A stretch of 64,000 nt of DNA from Cristatella mucedo (lineage: Eukaryota; Bryozoa; Phylactolaemata; Cristatellidae): NCBI GenBank assembly GCA_009760855.2, contig WPIO01000027.1, positions 4,160,501-4,224,500 of the forward strand, read 5' to 3'. This document shows, in pieces, positions 11,601-21,400 of the stretch (positions within the stretch are counted from its first letter, which is position 1; each line of letters begins with the position of its first letter). Under the pieces are notes generated by a model that ran no database searches, was not told the DNA's origin, and saw only the letters and a list, made by a program, of their open reading frames with translations. The translations under genes were made by a program, and so were the position numbers.

Positions 11601-14600
11601 TTATAACTGCATTCTGCTGTCCATATCTGGTTAGCCAATCTCCTCAGTTTATTCGATTATGTATTTTGTCACAACCAAATTGGAAAGCTTCTTTTCAAGC
11701 CTATCTAAGTGCTTAAAAAGAAACTTGGCTCTCCTTGGATGCAATATATAGCATTGTATTGCTATTATTATCATTACTACCACAATTAGCCCGTCTTGAA
11801 GACTAAAATAGTTTACGTTAGGCTCAGTGCAGATGACAAGATGAAAGCTTGACGACTGTTCCGTGCACGTACCCATGCCAATTGTCATAACTTAGCAGCA
11901 GAGGCATAGAATGAGTTTTTCCTTGGTCGTTTTTTGTCTGCGTTCTACAGCTGTGGCAGACGGACTGACATCGTGGACGGGTCAGCTGCACATGCTTGGT
12001 AGCTGTGCATTGGTCAGTGAGCTCGCACTGCTTTACTACCTCGAGTCTGGCTCTGCTGAGCTTCCAGTGGACTTCATTAGAAGCTACGACAGCTCATGGT
12101 TCAGCACAGCCTTGCTCGGCGCTATCGCTGGCCGAACAGGTGATGCCTGTGCTACACAGTTCGGCCTGACGTTCTCAAGTGATAGGCCACGCCTGATCAC
12201 GACGTGGAGTCTCACTCCTCGCGGTTAGTGCACAGCCAGACTCGAGCTGAACGCGTAACCATGCTTTTGAGTCCGGCTTATTTTAGCTGCTGCTCAGGGG
12301 GAATGTCCTATCTTGGCGTATTACGACAAATTTGCTTGTTTTCCACATCGAAGTGTATCCATGCGCCTTCTGGGCAGTATAACGAGTGAACGATCTGCTT
12401 GCGCCAGGGTGTGATGTTCACCAATTTAGTTATCTCGATGAGCATTTTTGTTACCTACATCTGTACTTGGGCAACCACAATGCCGAATGGCTGCTCCTTA
12501 ACCATGTATCTAGGAGTAGCCGCCAGTATAACCAAACGACCAATGAGTAAACCATTGCATAGCATCAAACGACCAATAAACTTGATGGCAGATTGAATAC
12601 TTGGCAGATTTTGGTATCTTGACCAGAAGAGCTGGGGAACCCGGTCCTATTGGATTGACGTATGGCCCTGGCGATGGTAATATTTCTCTAGTCGCTTGAC
12701 TATCCACTAGAGTCTAGTGGATAGTCAAGTGATACCTTTCAGGCACTGACGAAAAAGTGTCCGGCGAGATAGCTACCGGAGACCACGGCCGTCGGCTGCA
12801 AAATGGTTGAGAGCATTGTATTATTATTGGACCCAGGCTATTCGTAAAGCTGTAGTTTGACCATAAAGGCCATTATAATATCTGGTTATCGAAGCCATTC
12901 ATACTGTTGGAGCATTTTTGTTTCTTTCTTCCCGGCGTTTAACAAGGCTGACAATGCAACAGCAGCCTGACTCCCGCCGAGGGGGAATACGCTCAGCTAG
13001 ACTAGCCATCTTTAGTACATCAGCTAAGTTTTTCACTGAGGTTATTACAATAGATGAGGTAATATAGCTTCGAGGGAAGGTTCAGACCCGTTAATTTTTC
13101 GCTCTTATATCTAGTCCGAAGGACTTCGATCTACATGTCATTTCCTAAAACAAAACCCGCAACTGGGAATAAATCCATATTACAGAAAATAGAGTTTTAG
13201 GTTACTCAAAACACTGTATGCAATTGTGTATGCCCGTTATCATGCAAATGGCCTCCGACGGTCCGGCTGTGCCAGTTCGCCGAAACTTTTGAACCACCGT
13301 CCAACTGCCATTTCTAGAATCAGCTGCATGAAGCCAATATTGACCGTATATTAAAGAAGACGGTGATTCGGGTTCCCACAGTTTCGTGCAAATAGTATTA
13401 AACGCCACCGTTCAGTAAGTGACCCTTCAGTTTCGAACTTCGATCCTCGCGTCATTTCTAAAAACAGCAACAGTTAGCTGTGGTTTTGTTTGCGTATAAT
13501 AGGAAAGTGTTTACCATTTAGGCAGAAATATTAATACACTTTCTCAAACATTTTTGAGAAAAACGGCATCAACTGCCGGGCGTTAATCTCACCACCCTGT
13601 CCAGGGCAATTGGAAATCAGAATACAGCGATTTACCTGAATTTCAACGATGGCAATGCACCTAGTATTGTGGTAAACCACTTACAATAATCATATAACCA
13701 AACATCATTAGATTTAGTTTATGTATTTATACAAGCTTAGCTTAGTAAAAGCACAAGCAAATTCTTGGGTGTTCCTTCCAGCACGCCTGTATACGTAGTC
13801 AACTGAATGAAATGATTGTTATGTTACTAATCGCTTTTGGCCTGGCAGCCTTCGCTCAGTAATGTGTTTGCCTGCTACCATGTACATTTTTTAATAATAA
13901 TAATGCATTTGATATAGCGCTCAGAGAACCTAATCTCTCTCTAGGCGCTTAATATAAGTGTAATAATAATAATACACTTGATAAAGCGCCCTCAGAGATC
14001 TTTTTCTGGGCGCTTTACATTTGCTGTATAGGAAGCACGATCAAATTATTAGTGGAATCATGCTTGATCAACAACAATAACATGGTCAGGGGTGACATGC
14101 ACAGGGTCAGCATGCAAGTTTGGTTAGTGGCAGCATGCACAGTGTCAGCACACATAAGCAAATAAAGAACGAATCACAGGGACCCACTAAATGCCGTTAT
14201 AAATAGATGAGTTTACTTTCTTTTAAATGTAGACAAGTCAGGAGATGTCGTGATGCAGGTCGGGAGTGAGTCCAGGCTTTTTGAGCATATAAACTAAAGG
14301 CACGGTCTCCAACGGATTTGAGATTTGCACGATGTATGGGTAAACAGTTAATTCCGCAAAGCATGTGGTACGATGCTTGGCCTGGCGGGGGAGTAGATCT
14401 TATAGGTAGGCTGTAGCCATAGAATGAAGGGACCTAAAAGTAAGTAACAAAACCTTGAAGTCGATGCGTTGCTTGACTGGGAGCCAGTGCAGGTCGGCAA
14501 GAAGTGGTGTGATGTGGCAACTGCGACGCTCACGACAGACAAGCCTAGCTGCAGAGTTCGGCATCAGCTGTAAGCGTCTGAGTGCCTTAGTAATCAGTGT

Positions 14601-17213
14601 TTACTGCTCAGCCTATGCGAAGTGAGTGTTATAAATTACTTTATTAATATTACTGTTTGTATTACTGAGTAGGGCCCACGCCAGATATATGCAAAGACAC
14701 GTTCTCAACTGAGGCTGCCGTCAATAATCGTTTCCTTATATACTCTGCCTGTAAAGAAACTGGGTTATCGTCATCAAACTGACGCATCTGAAGCCTCTCA
14801 GGGCCTTTGACCTTGCCCAGTGACTATTTGTTTCTAATTCTGCAACCGATGATTTGCAATGCCCACGTGATTCGCACTTGCCTTCTGCTGCTGCTTAACA
14901 GCTCAAAAGCTCTGCACTACACAGTTAGCAGTCTCCCTCACAGCTACTATATCTCTATGTCCTATCAGTGACGTATTACCGGTTGCACGATGGCAGACAG
15001 CATGGCGTGGGAGCACATGTCTGTGTTGGCAAGTTGAAGGCATCTATGATGTCATTGTTGGTTGGCATTGTTGATGCCATCTATTAGAATAAGCAGTGGG
15101 CGGTGCATGCAAGCCAAAAAGAAGCCTCCATACTAAAGCCAAAGCTTGGAGGCTGGTGAAAGTGTGCACAGCTGTTGCTCACCGGACACGAGCCCGTTAC
15201 GTCACAGCCATGGCAGCTATTTGCGTCAGAATTTGATTTGGGCAGCTCCTTTGATCACATAAATGGCTCTCCCTCTGTTGAAGGTACTCACGGTGGAGTC
15301 AGTGCTGCTGGCACAGCAGGCAGTGCAATAGGAGGCTTCCTCGTTGGCCTAGCCTACTACGCGGCAGTCTGCCTGTTTGCCGAGCAGCACGCTCTGGCGG
15401 CCAGCCCTCCGCAGTATCCTCTGATGCTGCTCGGAGCGGCATCCGGAGTGCTGGGCTCAGCAGTGGACAGTGTTCTCGGTGCGACAGTGCAGTTCACTGG
15501 TAAAGTGCAGTCAGATTGCGCATCATATTTGTTCGAGCACTCCTTACTTCTCTAGGGAATTGTGCAGCAGTCACTCGATTTTTTGGGTGCAATGTCGCGT
15601 TGCTGCTTGGACCCGTCGGCTTGTTTCAGAGCTGTTATGCTGCTTACGGGAGGCGGTGCAGAGTATGTAGCATCATGAGGCAGTGCTGCACTAGGCAGTA
15701 GCCAGTGCAGCATGCAGAAGCATAATATAATTTGTTGTTAGAGGGGCCTACACCTATGCACAGATTGATGCTTTGCACTGCATTTGTAATTGTGCCAGTC
15801 AAAACCGATGGAAATTAATCCTGGAGGCTTGAAAAAACTAGACCCACATTACAAGCAATGTTTTGCTGTTTAGCAATGCCACACAAGCACACATTGCATG
15901 CAATGGAGGAGGCAGCCCAGGGCTGAAAAACGACATGACAGAAAATAGAACGACAAGAACAAATCCTTTCTACTTTCTGCATGTTATGACTGACCTCCAA
16001 GTACAGGCAGGAAAGTATTCCTTTGGCCAACATATTTCGGAGCATATTTAACACTCATGCACCGTATATGTGGCTGAGTACCATTAGAGCATTTGCGTTA
16101 ATATAGCAGTGGCCACACGTTTCGTCCAAGGCTGTGCAAGCACTAACTACTAGCTGCATTCCCACGCTAGAGGCGAGGCCCTCCCCCTCCCCGCCCGATG
16201 TGCTGCTGCCCCATCTGCTGATGCAGCGAGTCATCACTAGATCTCAGAGCTGAAGTCAGGCCCAACATGATTGCTTGGCCAGCAGGCCTACCAGATCATC
16301 CTGATACGATTATTATAATGTGGGTGGACTATGGGGTTTTATTAAGCAAATGTGCTATCCAAGTGCTACAAGTCCAAGACAAGCAAATTTCAATTAATCT
16401 TGCAACAGAGCCACATCTCGTTGTGACAGAATGAAACCACCAGCATCTGCGAGGTAACATAGTCAATGAAGCACGGTCGTCCGATTCCACAATTCAATAT
16501 CTTAACAGTCTGGCTCAACACCTTACAATATAATTCATTTGTATAGCGCCCTAATAGAACTTAATCTCAATTCAATACCTTGATGACATGACTACTAAGA
16601 GTGGCATCATTCTCTTCAAAATGACCCAAGCAAAGCACACAATGACCAGGTAAATGTACTGATCCAGCTTGATTTGGTGATTCGGCTCGAGGCACGGGCT
16701 ACTGCCTTTGGTGTAGGGTTGCAGGCAAAAGCATCACTATTCAGAGTTAACCACAATCATTAATGTTTTCGAGATACCCATAAACATTTCTATTACTGCA
16801 AAAATTGTACTCGCGTGAATTGTAATTGTTTACAGCATAAAGGTAGATTCCTAGTTTAATTTATACCAAGCACAAACAAATTTAAGTGTTAGCTAACCAC
16901 CACCATCATCACCATCGAATTCAACCAAAGCATACACAGGATGTCAAATGTTCTTTCTTGTAGACTTATTACTTGTCTGAACTATTTCACATATCATTCA
17001 GAGTACTTTGAGGTAAGTATGCAAACGTAATTACGATTATTTGTAGGTTATGACTATGAAACCAAGACTGTGGTCGAGACACCTGGCCCATATGTTTTTC
17101 ACGTGGCTGGGACAGCTGTGCTAGACAACGTCGGGGTCGACATGGTGTCATCATTTGTGACAAGCCTAATTGTGCCCCACATGGCTTGGCGTGTTTGGCA
17201 GACGTTTGCATAA
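2527..17213 (+). CDS. TMEM19: TMEM19 orthologue (DUF92 multi-pass membrane protein), complete, 6 exons
   Basis: The coding exons are 2527-2638, 6269-6385, 10580-10717, 11951-12223, 15284-15499 and 17047-17213. They join to 1023 nt, 340 residues plus TAA; human TMEM19 is about 336. All five introns are GT-AG and all are phase 1. Conserved stretches come in the family order: RPVSPNRI (exon 2), a hydrophobic segment LINYCFLAALLTYFAIG (exon 3), SELALLYYLESG, ELPVDF, TGDACATQFG and PRLITTW (exon 4), THGGVSAAGT and GSAVDSVLGATVQFTG (exon 5), then a C-terminal helix ending MAWRVWQTFA. DUF92 proteins are integral membrane proteins; the plant relative VTE6 is a phytyl-phosphate kinase, but the activity of animal TMEM19 is unproven. 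The start at 2527 sits just before the first membrane helix. An in-frame ATG at 2443 would add 28 residues with a glycine run and is less likely. The gene converges on EIF2B1. Confidence 0.93.
2640..3292. other. TMEM19 intron 1, 5' part, nothing recognised
   Basis: Intron sequence after the exon 1 donor. Open frames of 60-70 codons on the minus strand overlap exon 1 and have no family similarity. No repeat family identified. Confidence 0.4.
3293..4376 (-). mobile_element. LINE-A copy, 5'-truncated, RT C-terminal half
   Basis: Begins at the low end with an AAT-repeat tail and the hairpin GAGAACTTAATCTC, then the 3' UTR and the C-terminal half of a CR1/L2-type reverse transcriptase. Readable blocks include [70 protein letters not shown] and [15 protein letters not shown]. 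About 280 codons remain open, but the catalytic YADD block is missing: the copy breaks off just downstream of it. Very close in sequence to the copy at 32441-33593. Confidence 0.92.
4377..5319. other. TMEM19 intron 1, middle, unassigned
   Basis: Several overlapping 70-120 codon frames occur on both strands around 4680-5300 with no recognisable domain; they overlap each other in opposite directions and look like chance open frames in a moderately GC-rich stretch. Confidence 0.35.
5320..5720. promoter_or_regulatory. intronic GC-rich island with possible first exons
   Basis: A CpG-rich block inside TMEM19 intron 1, distinct from the AT-rich sequence around it. On the minus strand an ATG at 5554 opens 36 codons (MATQVTVDGRAGVSPF...) ending at a strong donor, CAGCCG before GTGAGT, at 5445. 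On the plus strand an ATG at 5514 opens MEILQLFRQR before a GTAACT donor, but its phase does not fit TMEM19 exon 2. No protein family is recognised. It could be an alternative promoter, an unknown antisense gene start or simply GC-rich sequence. Confidence 0.3.
6269..6385 (+). CDS. TMEM19: TMEM19 exon 2
   Basis: The acceptor TATTGCAG precedes this exon and the donor GTAAGC follows GACGG. It encodes RRPVSPNRIV, a hydrophobic run AAIIIPAML, and FTFPSALTG. In human TMEM19 the matching stretch reads RPISPWRW followed by SGALGG, in the same order and spacing. Phase 1 on both sides. Confidence 0.93.
6448..6512 (-). mobile_element. S1 SINE tail fragment
   Basis: TATAGCGACAGAAGAGCC and ATAACGGCTATC match the reverse complement of the S1 SINE 3' part (seen complete at 54020-54186). 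It lies 60 bp after TMEM19 exon 2. Confidence 0.6.
6513..8092. other. TMEM19 intron 2, 5' part, nothing recognised
   Basis: No repeat family or coding segment with similarity was identified. Mildly AT-rich, with scattered short open frames only. Confidence 0.4.
8093..8238 (-). mobile_element. S2 SINE, degenerate
   Basis: On the minus strand: GTCAGCCTAGGGGTAAGG as box A, GGGTTCAAGTGC as box B, and a tail reading TGGCGCTATATAAATGAGGC. The hairpin is partly eroded (GAGAACTGATACAGCTCTC). The internal CCTGGGTCGTAAA unit is duplicated. Confidence 0.65.
8822..8887. repeat. 54-bp perfect palindrome around an AT run, plus AT tail
   Basis: Bases 8822-8875 read the same on both strands. Each arm carries TAGTAATCAAACTAAT, and the centre is a 16-bp AT alternation at 8841-8856. 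A second AT run continues to about 8887, followed by GGCGCTATATAAAAT, similar to the SINE/LINE-A tail end. Confidence 0.9.
8888..10579. other. TMEM19 intron 2, 3' part, AT-rich, unassigned
   Basis: AT-rich intron. A 118-codon open frame on the minus strand (9983-10339) has no recognised domain and no splice-compatible neighbours; it may be an old repeat relic or chance. Confidence 0.35.
10580..10717 (+). CDS. TMEM19: TMEM19 exon 3
   Basis: The acceptor CCTCCAG and the donor GTAACA (after TACGACG) bound a 46-codon exon. It encodes a membrane helix (TLINYCFLAALLTYFAIG) and a polar loop with GAGGIQRSFYDG. The human counterpart has GFILTIANFSFFTSLL at the same place. Phase 1 on both sides. Confidence 0.92.
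10718..11950. other. TMEM19 intron 3, nothing recognised
   Basis: No repeat family identified. It ends in the long pyrimidine-rich tract before exon 4. Confidence 0.4.
11951..12223 (+). CDS. TMEM19: TMEM19 exon 4, most conserved exon
   Basis: It encodes SELALLYYLESG, ELPVDFIRSYDSSW, the glycine/aspartate motif TGDACATQFG and PRLITTWSLTPRG. These match human TELALLYMIENG, EIPVDF, AGDTWASEVG and PRLITTWEKVPVG. The acceptor used here follows the long pyrimidine tract ending TTCTACAG. A second AG nine bases on (start 11960) is also in frame and would remove three residues. The donor is GTTAGT, after CGCG. Confidence 0.95.
12695..12729. repeat. perfect 16-bp inverted repeat with 3-bp loop
   Basis: CTTGACTATCCACTAG at 12695-12710 and its exact reverse complement at 12714-12729, separated by AGT. 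In TMEM19 intron 4; no neighbouring element explains it. Confidence 0.92.
12730..13892. other. TMEM19 intron 4, unassigned
   Basis: No coding or repeat similarity recognised apart from the inverted repeat just before it. Confidence 0.35.
13893..14583 (-). mobile_element. LINE-A copy with two tandem tails
   Basis: Two LINE-A tails lie side by side: one at 13893-13957 (AATAATGCATTTGATATAGCG, then GAGAACCTAATCTC) and one at 13960-14020 (AATAATACACTTGATAAAGCG). The second continues into 3' UTR and RT C-terminal sequence with frameshifts ([13 protein letters not shown] region near 14460). It ends at about 14583. The arrangement suggests a LINE-A insertion into the microsatellite tail of an older copy. 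Confidence 0.85.
14584..15283. other. TMEM19 intron 4, 3' part, unassigned
   Basis: Sequence up to the exon 5 acceptor. The open frame upstream of the acceptor from about 15175 has no similarity to TMEM19 and is read as intron. Confidence 0.35.
15284..15499 (+). CDS. TMEM19: TMEM19 exon 5
   Basis: The acceptor CTGTTGAAG and the donor GTAAAG bound a 72-codon exon with GTHGGVSAAGTAGS, a membrane helix (GFLVGLAYYAAVCLF), PPQYPLMLLGAASGVLGS and AVDSVLGATVQFTG. The human protein has GTNGGVTVVG, PQWPIIAFGGLAG and IVDSYLGATMQYTG in the same order. Confidence 0.95.
15500..17046. other. TMEM19 intron 5, with one LINE/SINE tail fragment
   Basis: At about 16531-16580 the sequence ATTCATTTGTATAGCGCCC and AGAACTTAATCTC marks a minus-strand S2/LINE-A-type tail fragment. 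The rest is unassigned. Confidence 0.5.
17047..17213 (+). CDS. TMEM19: TMEM19 exon 6 and stop codon
   Basis: The acceptor ATTTGTAG opens a 167-nt terminal exon in the expected phase. It encodes GYDYETKTVVETPGP, then AVLDNVGVDMVSSFVTSL and a final tryptophan-containing helix before TAA at 17211-17213. It corresponds to human [20 protein letters not shown] near the C-terminus. Conservation is weaker than in exons 4 and 5, but length, phase and the LDN..V..SS pattern agree. Confidence 0.88.
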
Positions 17214-17369
17214 CGTCACGAGCAAGAATTTGATCTATATTAGATAGATAATTAATATACTGATATGTGTAAAAATAACCAGTACATCCAGTTTCGTTGC
17301 CAATGAGCAGAAACCTAGTGCTAGTTTGCAGCAGTCATATTACCGGGAACAGTTATTGCCAAAAAAGGG
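17214..17369 (+). other. TMEM19 3' flank without a canonical poly(A) signal
   Basis: Between the TMEM19 stop and the LINE-B copy I see no AATAAA or ATTAAA on the plus strand. The first AATAAA downstream is at 17594-17599, inside the LINE-B fragment, so the mature 3' UTR may run into the repeat. Confidence 0.4.
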
Positions 17370-17968
17370 TAAAAAATAATATGAATATGGCTGCAAGACT
17401 AGTCTTCAAGTCCCACAGGCTTGAGCACGTGTCTCCTTTGCTTAAAAAGCTAGGATGGATGCCGGTTGAGCAACGGATACAGAGCAAAGTTCTTACACTG
17501 ACCCACAAGGCCCGCCACGGCTTGGCTCCTTCATACCTAGGTGAACTGCTGCATCAGTTTCAGCCTGTTCGCACCCCCAGGTCCTGTGTGGACAATAAAT
17601 TAGCTGTTCCATTCCTTCGCTTAAAGACCGGTGGTGACAGAAGATTTAGCTCAGCAGGTCCTAGACTGTGGAACTTGCTTCCACAATTCTTACACAACGA
17701 CAACTACTCTCCTACTGCCGACTATGACTCATCCTTTTCAGCCGTCCTGAGCTGCTACTTCCATGCTACTCACTACCTCAACATCTCTCCTGACTGCTAT
17801 GCTTCCCACTTTCTCTTTGTTGTGTGAGAACAAGTCTGTTGGCTACCGAATGCGTACCGAAAGCCACTTAGGCTGTGAGTGTGCTATACAAAACTCTCCT
17901 GCGTAACACCGCATGGTCTTTATGACCTTGTGGGGTTTCAGACAGAGATACATTACATTACATTATAG
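17370..17968 (+). mobile_element. LINE-B copy between TMEM19 and EIF2B1
   Basis: RT C-terminal region with a largely open frame: NMAARLVFKSHRLEHVSPLL, LGWMPVEQRIQSKVLTLTHK, ARHGLAPSYLGELLHQFQP and [14 protein letters not shown]. Then the family 3' UTR (GGCTACCGAATGCGTACC) and a CATTACATTACATTA tail at about 17951-17967. 5'-truncated. It fills more than half of the 1.08-kb convergent intergenic gap and supplies an AATAAA at 17594. Confidence 0.92.
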
Positions 17969-18295
17969 TTAGCTCTTGATCTGTAAGCATCGCCATTGTA
18001 AGTTAAGCATAGCTGCCACAACTGAGCATTGACCAACAACTAGTCACAAACTATAAGAAACCATTGAAGACAACTAGCGGTCAGCTGGTTTCTATATGGC
18101 AATCAAAGTCTTTAATTGTCTTTGTAGCTCTCTCCTGCCATTTCTGAAGATTTTTTTAGGAAAGGACGGCCCATGTTATGCTATACAGCAACTTATGGCG
18201 AGTACCTTTGTGCAGAAACTGATTCGGACTAGGTCTCTTCTTATGAAAAACGCCGTGGGCTTAATAAAGGTAATTAGTTCACAGCTCGTTCTTAC

Positions 18296-18448
18296 TCAGC
18301 TCAGTTTTATTAGCTCGTCACTAACAGCTGAAGGAGTCAAGACTCCAATATCTGTGAAGAGTAACGTGATATACTCAGGTGGTGTGTAGTCCACTAGTGG
18401 AGGAGTTTTCTCAATGTCGACGTTGCTGCCCAGCACGGACTTCGGGTA
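18296..18448 (-). CDS. EIF2B1: EIF2B1 exon 8 and stop codon
   Basis: The acceptor ACTTTTAG opens 51 codons ending in TGA (18298-18296). The exon encodes a variable linker ([18 protein letters not shown]), then [20 protein letters not shown] and [12 protein letters not shown]. The human C-terminus has [20 protein letters not shown] and [13 protein letters not shown]. The first minus-strand poly(A)-like hexamer is ATTAAA at 18116-18111. Confidence 0.97.
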   Translation of the reverse strand, partial: YPKSVLGSNVDIEKTPPLVDYTPPEYITLLFTDIGVLTPSAVSDELIKLS

Positions 18449-21400
18449 CTAAAAGTGAAGATGGGGAGTCCGTTGCAAAACGTCTGCAGTGTCAAGCGTG
18501 CACCACCACATGCAATGCCCGACAGCACAGGAAGAATGAAAGTGTTACAGCAACAAGCAGCCCACTGAACCAGATATTGCTGACATCTGCACAGCTGCCA
18601 TTTGCTACTTTATTTGTGCATTATGGCACATTTACACAAGAAATGAAAGCAGGTCGTGGCAGTGCATTGCTCCTCTTGCTGCAATTTGTAAAGCGTCTGG
18701 TAAAGATTAGGATAGCTCTGAGGGAGCTATATATAAACAATATTATTATATCGAGTAGCCTTGTGCTGACGAAAGTCTGACAGACATGCTGAGAGCAGCA
18801 GCATATGAATGAGTGGAGCCACCCCCAACCTAAATCGCTTGACTTCGGCCTGCTGGTGCCTACAGCTGTAGCACTAGTGTTACAATGGGTTGTTCGAAAA
18901 CTGCCCGGCACAATCAGGGTCTTGAGGTCAGTCAGACCAGAGAGCAGTGACAGATCACAGTTTCAGTTCTGACCGCGAGCCAGCTGGTACTGTTGAGCTG
19001 CATGAGCTACTCGACCAATGTGATCAGACAGTGGCCACTTGCTAGCCAGCGGTGCAATGAAGTAATCAAACTGTTGGGGACTCCAGGGTTCCATTAGTTT
19101 TACCCGTTGCTATAAACCTGCACGAACTTGCAAAAAAAAATTACATGAGTCATATGCACATATACGTCCATCTGTGCCTTCGAATGTTTTACTTAGGTCG
19201 ATCAGAAAGTATTGGCGGTCAAGTCTCAGACCTATGATCACAGAAGAAGTAATCCACTACTCTGAATTGCAACCACCTCATTTGGCTAACTCCCAAAGGT
19301 TTAAAAATTAAGCAAATTCAGAACCACTTCTAAATAATAATAGTAATTATAACACACTTGATAAAGCGCCCTCGGAGAACTCTCTAGGTGCTTTACACAC
19401 ATGATCAAATTGTTAGTGGTAGCATGCTCAATAAGCAACAAGAATAACGTGGATAGGGGTGACGTTTACAGGGTCAGCATGCAAAAGTATGCATGCAAGT
19501 ACAGGGTCAGTACGCATAAGTACATAAACGACGAATCACGGAGACCCATGAAATGCTGTCATAATTAGGTGTTTTCAATTTCTTCTTAAATGTGGTCAAG
19601 TTAGGGGATGTGATGCAAGTTGATAGAGTTCCAGGATTTGGAAGCATACGAACTAATAGCACGATCTCCAATAGATTTGAGGTTTGTATGAGATATAGGT
19701 AAAAAATTAGATACCGAAAAGCGAGTGTTACGATGCTTAGCCTGGTGGGGCAGTAGATCTGATAGGTAGGCTGGAGTCAAAGAATGAAGGGATCTAAAGA
19801 AAATAGGAACCCAGCCATTGAGGGTTGAAAAAATATAGACCTATATAATTCACTTACATAGCGCCCTAACACAGCTTAATCTCTACTTTTTATCCTGGTG
19901 CGTTATATATGCCAACAGCTGGAGCCTGGTAATAATAATAATCATAGTAATAATACACTTGATAAAGCGCCCTCAGCAAACTAAATCTCTTTCTAGATGC
20001 TTTACATTTGCTGCAAAAGAAACACGATCGAATAGTGAGTGGAAATACCATGTTTGATAAACGACATGAATAACATGGTTAGGGGGTGACATGCACAGTA
20101 TCAGCATGCTAGTTTGGTTAGTGGCAGCATGCAACAGTATAGGTGCGTTTTAATTTCTTTTTAAATGTCAAGTCAAGAGATGTGACACTCGGGAGTGAGT
20201 TTCAGGCTTTGGGAGCGTACAACTAAAGGCACAGTCTCCAGATGATTTGAGGTTTGTACGAGGTATAGATAGGTAAATAGATTCCGAAAAGCAGGTGGTA
20301 CGATGCTTGGCCTGGTGGGGGAGTAGATCTGATAGGTAGGCTGGAGCCACAGAATGAAGAGACCTAAAAGTGAGCAACAAATGGTACCTTGGTCGTTAAA
20401 GGCAAGCATCTTACCCCAGTGCCAAACCAGAGTACCATTCTAGATTGAAAGACTTCAAATATAGGGTAAGCTAAATACCAATAAGCCTATTACCTTAAAA
20501 TCGTTTGGAACATCTCCCTGGTTTAGTGGGAACAGACGAGCGAACTTGAAGCTTTCGGCAACGACATAGAAAGGCTTGCTCTTCTCTTTGGCAGTAATAG
20601 CCATAGTGTAGGTACCGATCTGAAATTCGTGAGAGGGTATGCTAATCAAAACGTTAATAAAAAAGCATACCCATTATGTACACGATCACGTTGCGAGGCC
20701 ACGACAGTGTAGCCTCTCCAAACAGGCAAGAAATGAAAATTCTTTAAATATAATTCAGCAAAACATGAGGCAGTGCATGTGATTAGCATAAAAAACATTT
20801 AACAGCTAATATCAACTGTAACGATGGTAAACTACTGCCTATTGAATAAATACTTCAATCATCCACTGTGTGCCATAGGTCAGATTTGAAACAAGAGTAT
20901 CCGCACAGCCTCTCACATTGGAATAAGTATGTATGTGTATGTACAACAAATTCACAAAAACAAAGTTAAGGGTTTCCGATAGCGCACTCCAGGCCTAAGC
21001 AGCTCTTGGTCCGCACAGGGTGCCTATAGACTTAATCTCATGTAATAATGAGAAAGCAGATCGAGATGTATGGCTAAGTCAGAGCAGTCAAGAAAGTGAG
21101 CACATGGTAGTAGCTCAAGACGGCTGGAAAGGGTGTGCCCGTGTCGGCAAAGGTGAGATGATCACATTGCTTAGGATGCCCATGGCCAAACTAGCAATGT
21201 CCATGCCTTCCTCAATCGGCGGCGGCTAATGCTTAGAAACACCGATGCAAAATGGTACGCACACTTTGCCATCCTACACGCACAGCAAGGACGTGCAGCA
21301 AAGACCTGAGCTCTGCGTACTTAAAAAAATACTAGCTGATTTAACAGCCTCTTTTGTATAGCGACAGAAAAGCCTTTAGGACTATCACCACCGTTGGCAG

